64,000 bases of DNA, from positions 195,015 through 259,014 of the forward strand of contig DIXM01000013.1 of assembly GCA_002436025.1 (NCBI GenBank). The letters are read 5' to 3'. Positions 61,539 through 64,000 of this stretch are shown here, piece after piece. The position numbers were made by a program, and so were the translations under genes. This DNA is from a candidate division Hyd24-12 bacterium UBA6080 (GTDB lineage Bacteria; Fermentibacterota; Fermentibacteria; Fermentibacterales; JCC-6). The notes under the pieces are model-generated. The model did not search any database. It saw only the letters and a program-made list of their open reading frames with translations, and was not told the origin of the DNA. The stretch's first letter is position 1. Every line of letters starts with the position of its first letter.

Positions 61539-61567
61539 TAAATAGCGGGGCTGACCATCACGGTCAA
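61539..61567 (-). promoter_or_regulatory. Promoter and palindrome of secreted paralogue 1
   Basis: Minus strand TTGACC, 17 nt, TATTTA. The spacer begins with part of the inverted repeat TGACC-N5-GGTCA (61552-61566), which starts inside the -35 box. The transcript leader would be about 50 nt, with GGGAGG before the gene. Identical layout in all three units. Confidence 0.65.
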
Positions 61568-61594
61568 GGCAAGGAAAAAAGGCGGTGCGAGGCC

Positions 61595-61634
61595 GACCCT
61601 GCCCTTACGGCTCAGCCTGGGGCTCGGGTTTTAG
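61595..61634 (+). pseudogene. Copied 3' fragment of the AEC transporter (unit 2)
   Basis: GACCCTGCCCTTACGGCTCAG and what follows, through the TAG stop at 61632-61634, repeats the last 40 nt of the transporter gene with few changes (ATG/ACG difference). It has no start or function and marks the duplication junction. Confidence 0.85.
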
Positions 61635-61638
61635 GGCA

Positions 61639-62298
61639 TCAGAAAAGGGCCTTGATCCCCCCCCATGAGCTCCGATCAAGCGGCAGATAGCCTGTAAGGA
61701 TCAGAAACTGCTCGTATGGGGCTCCCCACTCTTCCTGACTGCTGCTCCAGCTGCTTCCATTGTTGGCGCTGAAATAGGTCATGTCGGCCCAGGTCTGGTT
61801 GGCACAGAGCCAGTAGTGTGCGCCGGCGCCGCCGGTGGTCTGCAGGGCGAACCAGTACTTTACTCCCGAACTGAAGGGGATGTTGGAAGTGGTGATCTCG
61901 GTGTAGTACAGGGGGTACCCCCAGGAGGTGAAACCGGTGTTAACGTGGGTGCAGGAGGTGGAAGTGTGGCTGCTGACGATGCTGCCCGGGCCTGAGCCGC
62001 TGTCGGCACGGAGCTGGATGTTGAAGCCGGTGGCGTTACCGCTGGCATAGATGGCCCAGATCTGAACCAGGTCGATGTATGAACCGCTTGGGGCGGTGAA
62101 GTCGTCGGCGATCATCCATGAGTTCGGGGAGGAGAAACCCAGGCCGTTGGCCAGGTTCTCGTAGACGAAGGGTTGTGAACAGTAGTACTCCTCCCATGGG
62201 GGGTCACCGAGAAGGGACATTGCAGGCGATACGGACGGGATTTGCCCAAGGTTGTCGGGCGACTGGATGAGAAGCAGCACGAAGACGAAAACCTGCAC
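61639..62298 (-). CDS. Secreted protein, tandem paralogue 2
   Basis: A 219-residue close paralogue of the gene at 60822, differing by scattered substitutions and by one Cys in the YYCSQPF region (YYCCSQPF in copy 1). Signal MQVFVFVLLLIQS. Conserved landmarks are the same (SSPNSWMIADDF, GSGPGSIVSSHTSTSCTH, YWFALQTTGGAGAHYW, SWGGIKALF). The high identity with copy 1, at DNA level also outside the gene, implies a recent duplication or ongoing gene conversion. Own promoter at 62353-62381. Function unknown. Confidence 0.75.
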   Translation of the reverse strand: MQVFVFVLLLIQSPDNLGQIPSVSPAMSLLGDPPWEEYYCSQPFVYENLANGLGFSSPNSWMIADDFTAPSGSYIDLVQIWAIYASGNATGFNIQLRADSGSGPGSIVSSHTSTSCTHVNTGFTSWGYPLYYTEITTSNIPFSSGVKYWFALQTTGGAGAHYWLCANQTWADMTYFSANNGSSWSSSQEEWGAPYEQFLILTGYLPLDRSSWGGIKALF

Positions 62299-62352
62299 GG
62301 CCTTACCTCCCTGCCTTTCGTGAATCCAATATCGCAGTCATGTCGCCCTCGT

Positions 62353-62381
62353 TAAATAGCGGGGCTGACCATCACGGTCAA
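62353..62381 (-). promoter_or_regulatory. Promoter and palindrome of secreted paralogue 2
   Basis: Same as in unit 1: TTGACC, 17 nt, TATTTA on the minus strand, and TGACC-ATCAC-GGTCA at 62366-62380. Confidence 0.65.
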
Positions 62382-62441
62382 GGCAAGGAAAAAAAGGCGG
62401 TGCGAGGCCGACCCCTTGCACCCATGGCCCTGCTTCCTGGA

Positions 62442-62492
62442 GCAGCTCTTCTGACCCTGCCCCTGTGGCTCAGCCTGGGACTTGGGTTTCAG
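62442..62492 (+). pseudogene. Copied 3' fragment of the AEC transporter (unit 3), stop lost
   Basis: The 51-nt stretch still encodes AALLTLPLWLSLGLGF in frame, a longer tail than in unit 2. The original TAG stop is CAG here (62490-62492). A non-functional remnant. Confidence 0.85.
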
Positions 62493-62496
62493 GGTA

Positions 62497-63162
62497 TCAG
62501 AAAAGGGCCTTTATCCCCCCCCATGAATCCCGCTCAAGCGCCACATCGGCGGAGAGGATCATGAACTGCTCGTAGGGCGCACCCCACTCGGTCTGACTGC
62601 TGCTCCAGCTGTTGCCGTTGTTGGCGCTGAAGTAGGTCATGTCGGCCCAGCTCTGGTTGGCGCAGAGCCAGTAGTGGGCGCCGGCGCCGCCGGTGGTCTG
62701 CAATGCAAGCCAATACTTCTCATCAGCGAAGTATAACGACTGAATGGGCTCGATCTCAGTGTGCCACAGGGGATATCCCCAGTTGGTAAAGCCTGTGTTG
62801 GTGTGGCTTACACTGGCAGAGGTCGTGCTGCCGAAAATGCTTCCCGGCCCTGCGCCGGTGTCGTGTCTGATCTGAATACTGAAGCCGGTGCAGTTGGAAG
62901 ATGAGTAAATGGCCCAGACCTCTATCATGTCAATGTAACCGCTGTAGAGTGCTGAATTGAAGTCGTCTGCGATCATCCATGAGTTCGGGGAGGAGAAACC
63001 AAGGCCGTTGGCCAGGTTCTCGTAGACGAAGGGCTGTGAACAACAGATGTACTCCTCCCATTGGGGGGCACCGAGCAGGGCCATTTCCGGTGATACGGAC
63101 GGGATGTGCCCAAGGTTGTCGGGCGACTGGAGGAGAAACAGCATGAATATGATGACCTGCAA
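62497..63162 (-). CDS. Secreted protein, tandem paralogue 3 (most diverged)
   Basis: A 221-residue paralogue with signal MQVIIFMLFLLQS. The N-terminal third and C-terminal third match the other copies closely (LANGLGFSSPNSWMIADDF, GAGAHYWLCANQSWADMTYF, SWGGIKALF), but the centre (~70-145: YSGYIDMIEVWAIYSSSNCTGFSIQIRHDTGAGPGSIF, then WHTEIEPIQSLYFADEKYW) is clearly different. This mosaic suggests gene conversion at the ends or diversifying change in the middle, where a binding face could lie. The gene is probably the oldest copy. Promoter at 63217-63245. Confidence 0.75.
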   Translation of the reverse strand: MQVIIFMLFLLQSPDNLGHIPSVSPEMALLGAPQWEEYICCSQPFVYENLANGLGFSSPNSWMIADDFNSALYSGYIDMIEVWAIYSSSNCTGFSIQIRHDTGAGPGSIFGSTTSASVSHTNTGFTNWGYPLWHTEIEPIQSLYFADEKYWLALQTTGGAGAHYWLCANQSWADMTYFSANNGNSWSSSQTEWGAPYEQFMILSADVALERDSWGGIKALF

Positions 63163-63216
63163 GGCGTTACCTCCCTGTCTTTCGTCAAGCTTACATCGCA
63201 GTCATGTCATTTTCGT

Positions 63217-63245
63217 TAAATAACCGGGCTGACCCTCCCGGTCAA
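63217..63245 (-). promoter_or_regulatory. Promoter and palindrome of secreted paralogue 3
   Basis: TTGACC, 17 nt, TATTTA on the minus strand. The inverted repeat is TGACC-CTCCC-GGTCA (63230-63244): both arms are kept while the central five bases differ from units 1 and 2. Confidence 0.65.
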
Positions 63246-63251
63246 GGCAAG

Positions 63252-63278
63252 AAAAATGGGGCGGCAGAGCGCCGCCCC
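63252..63278 (-). terminator. Intrinsic terminator of the gene entering from the right edge
   Basis: Minus strand GGGGCGGC / GCCGCCCC stem (8 bp) with a 5-nt loop, then A and five T. It is 15 nt after the stop of the unknown gene at 63294 and just before the promoter of secreted paralogue 3. Confidence 0.82.
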
Positions 63279-63293
63279 GAGTGATCGTTCAAG

Positions 63294-64000
63294 CTACCAG
63301 AGAAGCCAGGGTATCCTTTTCCGGAGGCTCACTTCAACGTCTTCATCGTTCCAGCCCGTGGGGCGAAGTATCTTCTCTTCCGGTACCACCAGGCTGCCGA
63401 CGTAGCTGGCGTCCTCGTATACCCTGGTTATCTGCTCGGCTATCTGGCGGATGTCGTCGGGGGTCGCCACGCCGTTGTCGGTTGCCTTGTAGAACTGAAC
63501 CGTCACACGGATGGGGAACCTGTCGTCACGCACCATCCTGTAACCGCCTATCTCGCGGTACGGACCCTCGAGCTCACCGTGACCCACAACAGCGGCCTCG
63601 ACAGTGCTCCTGCCCATCGACAATCCGGCTCCCGCAGAACACTCCGCAACGGAAGGCGTTTCGAACCACAGTTCGCTTCTCTCCCTCTGGCGCAGGGGTA
63701 TCTGGATAAGAAGGACCATGTTCAGCCCCTCCTCCCCCGCAGCGGCAACGGACTGGCCGTCTTCCGAGCCGCCATCCTCCACGAAGTCGCTGAGCCTGGT
63801 GCCCGTGAAGCTCGCCCGCTGGCCGTCCGAGTTGAAGAAGAGCTGCTGGCCCCACCCCCACGACCCCTCGGGCGCGTAATCGCTCGAGTTGTCTATGATC
63901 GCGGCGCTGGTCCCCTCGCGGGTGGCCACTATGGCCAGAACAGCCGGGTCGCCCTCGTAGGACTGGTAGTTGTAAAGGACCGGGTTGAACGTGGCCTCAC
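63294..64000 (-). CDS. Unknown protein (partial, 5' end outside window)
   Basis: The frame is open to the right edge, so at least 235 C-terminal residues are seen. It reads FNPVLYNYQSYEGDPAVLAIV, then an alpha/beta region with SWGWGQQLFFNSDGQRASFTG, an acidic linker FVEDGGSEDGQSVAAAGEEGLN, MVLLIQIPLRQRERSELWF, and a C-terminal PDDIRQIAEQITRVYEDASYVGSL. I recognise no family. A GTG at 63929 could be read as a start, but the sequence upstream of it is coding-like (EATFNPVLYNY...), so the gene probably continues. Followed by a good terminator. Confidence 0.65.
   Translation of the reverse strand, partial: EATFNPVLYNYQSYEGDPAVLAIVATREGTSAAIIDNSSDYAPEGSWGWGQQLFFNSDGQRASFTGTRLSDFVEDGGSEDGQSVAAAGEEGLNMVLLIQIPLRQRERSELWFETPSVAECSAGAGLSMGRSTVEAAVVGHGELEGPYREIGGYRMVRDDRFPIRVTVQFYKATDNGVATPDDIRQIAEQITRVYEDASYVGSLVVPEEKILRPTGWNDEDVEVSLRKRIPWLLW

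Larger units (their letters stand above)
60778..61594. repeat. Tandem repeat unit 1 (817 nt)
   Basis: Spans the native 3' end of the transporter gene, the first secreted-protein gene and its upstream promoter region. Boundaries are set by the recurring GACCCTGCCC of the transporter tail. Units 2 and 3 repeat the same order. The 41-nt length difference from unit 2 falls at the junction. Confidence 0.8.
61595..62452. repeat. Tandem repeat unit 2 (858 nt)
   Basis: Second copy of [transporter tail - secreted gene - promoter]. It is nearly identical to unit 1 across the promoter region and much of the gene. It carries about 41 nt more than unit 1 at its right junction, the piece that extends the transporter tail of unit 3. 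Confidence 0.8.
62453..63250. repeat. Tandem repeat unit 3 (about 800 nt, most diverged)
   Basis: Third copy of the unit; the gene and leader differ more from units 1 and 2 than those two differ from each other. The right end merges into the terminator of the next gene, so the edge is approximate. Confidence 0.75.

Noticed and set aside
62340..62564. A 74-codon plus-strand frame across the unit 2/3 junction
   Set aside because: It is a read-through of the copied transporter tail whose stop became CAG; it has no start signal and is better described as a fragment.

Overview
The window looks like a 64-kb piece of chromosome from a Gram-negative, G+C-rich bacterium, probably of the FCB (Fibrobacteres-Chlorobi-Bacteroidetes) assemblage or a neighbouring candidate phylum. 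Seen in the sequence: a fused LpxC-FabZ gene, a very large SprA-like outer-membrane protein, a DUF5683-type protein, lipid A and Bam/Lol/Lpt genes (so a double membrane with LPS), and many putative lipoproteins. The phylum is an inference; no rRNA or tRNA gene was found to fix it. Coding density is very high. Genes commonly overlap by 4 nt (ATGA, GTGA, TTGA, one CTGA), and no gene-free gap exceeds about 300 nt.

Layout. (1) 1-3666, minus: a tightly overlapped set of GGDEF protein, YtcJ-like amidohydrolase, nadC and coaX (NAD and CoA cofactor genes). (2) 3784-7117, plus: five consecutive lipoprotein genes built from 1-3 copies of one unrecognised ~85-residue domain, followed by a convergent histidine kinase. 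(3) 8029-11474, plus: methyltransferase, a secreted protein that looks like a distant relative of the lipoprotein family, and a GT-C-like polytopic membrane protein. (4) 11476-27041, minus: a type IV pilus locus with two pilins (each behind a good sigma-54 promoter), PilR, PilS, PilC, PilT and two PilB ATPases, preceded by a 1855-residue SprA-like protein. (5) 27180-31405: lptF-lptG, a flavodoxin, serC. (6) 31451-35403, minus: ligA and a lipoprotein resembling a zinc-less M1 peptidase; then an unknown membrane protein and an outer-membrane candidate.

(7) 37609-52515, minus: a ~15-kb run of almost gapless genes: prfB (with a programmed +1 frameshift), lysS, lolC/E, lolD, clpC, bamA, skp, lpxD, lpxC-fabZ, lpxA, a DUF5683 protein, an ECF sigma factor and its zinc-finger anti-sigma factor. 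It couples outer-membrane protein, lipoprotein and lipid A biogenesis to what is probably an envelope-stress regulator. (8) 52516-60817: a structured leader before an SHMT-like gene, a small outer-membrane protein, a four-domain CoA-disulfide reductase/rhodanese/TusA/DsrE fusion, a YdeI-like protein, a MntA-HepT toxin-antitoxin pair with a palindromic operator candidate, a THUMP-type RNA methyltransferase and an AEC transporter. (9) 60822-63279: three tandem copies of a secreted-protein gene, each with the same promoter and palindrome; two units carry a copied fragment of the transporter's 3' end. The window ends inside an unrecognised gene.

The most novel-looking material is the lipoprotein domain family (region 2 plus the gene at 8686), the tandemly amplified secreted proteins (region 9), and the joining of the sigma/anti-sigma pair to the envelope-assembly operon (region 7).
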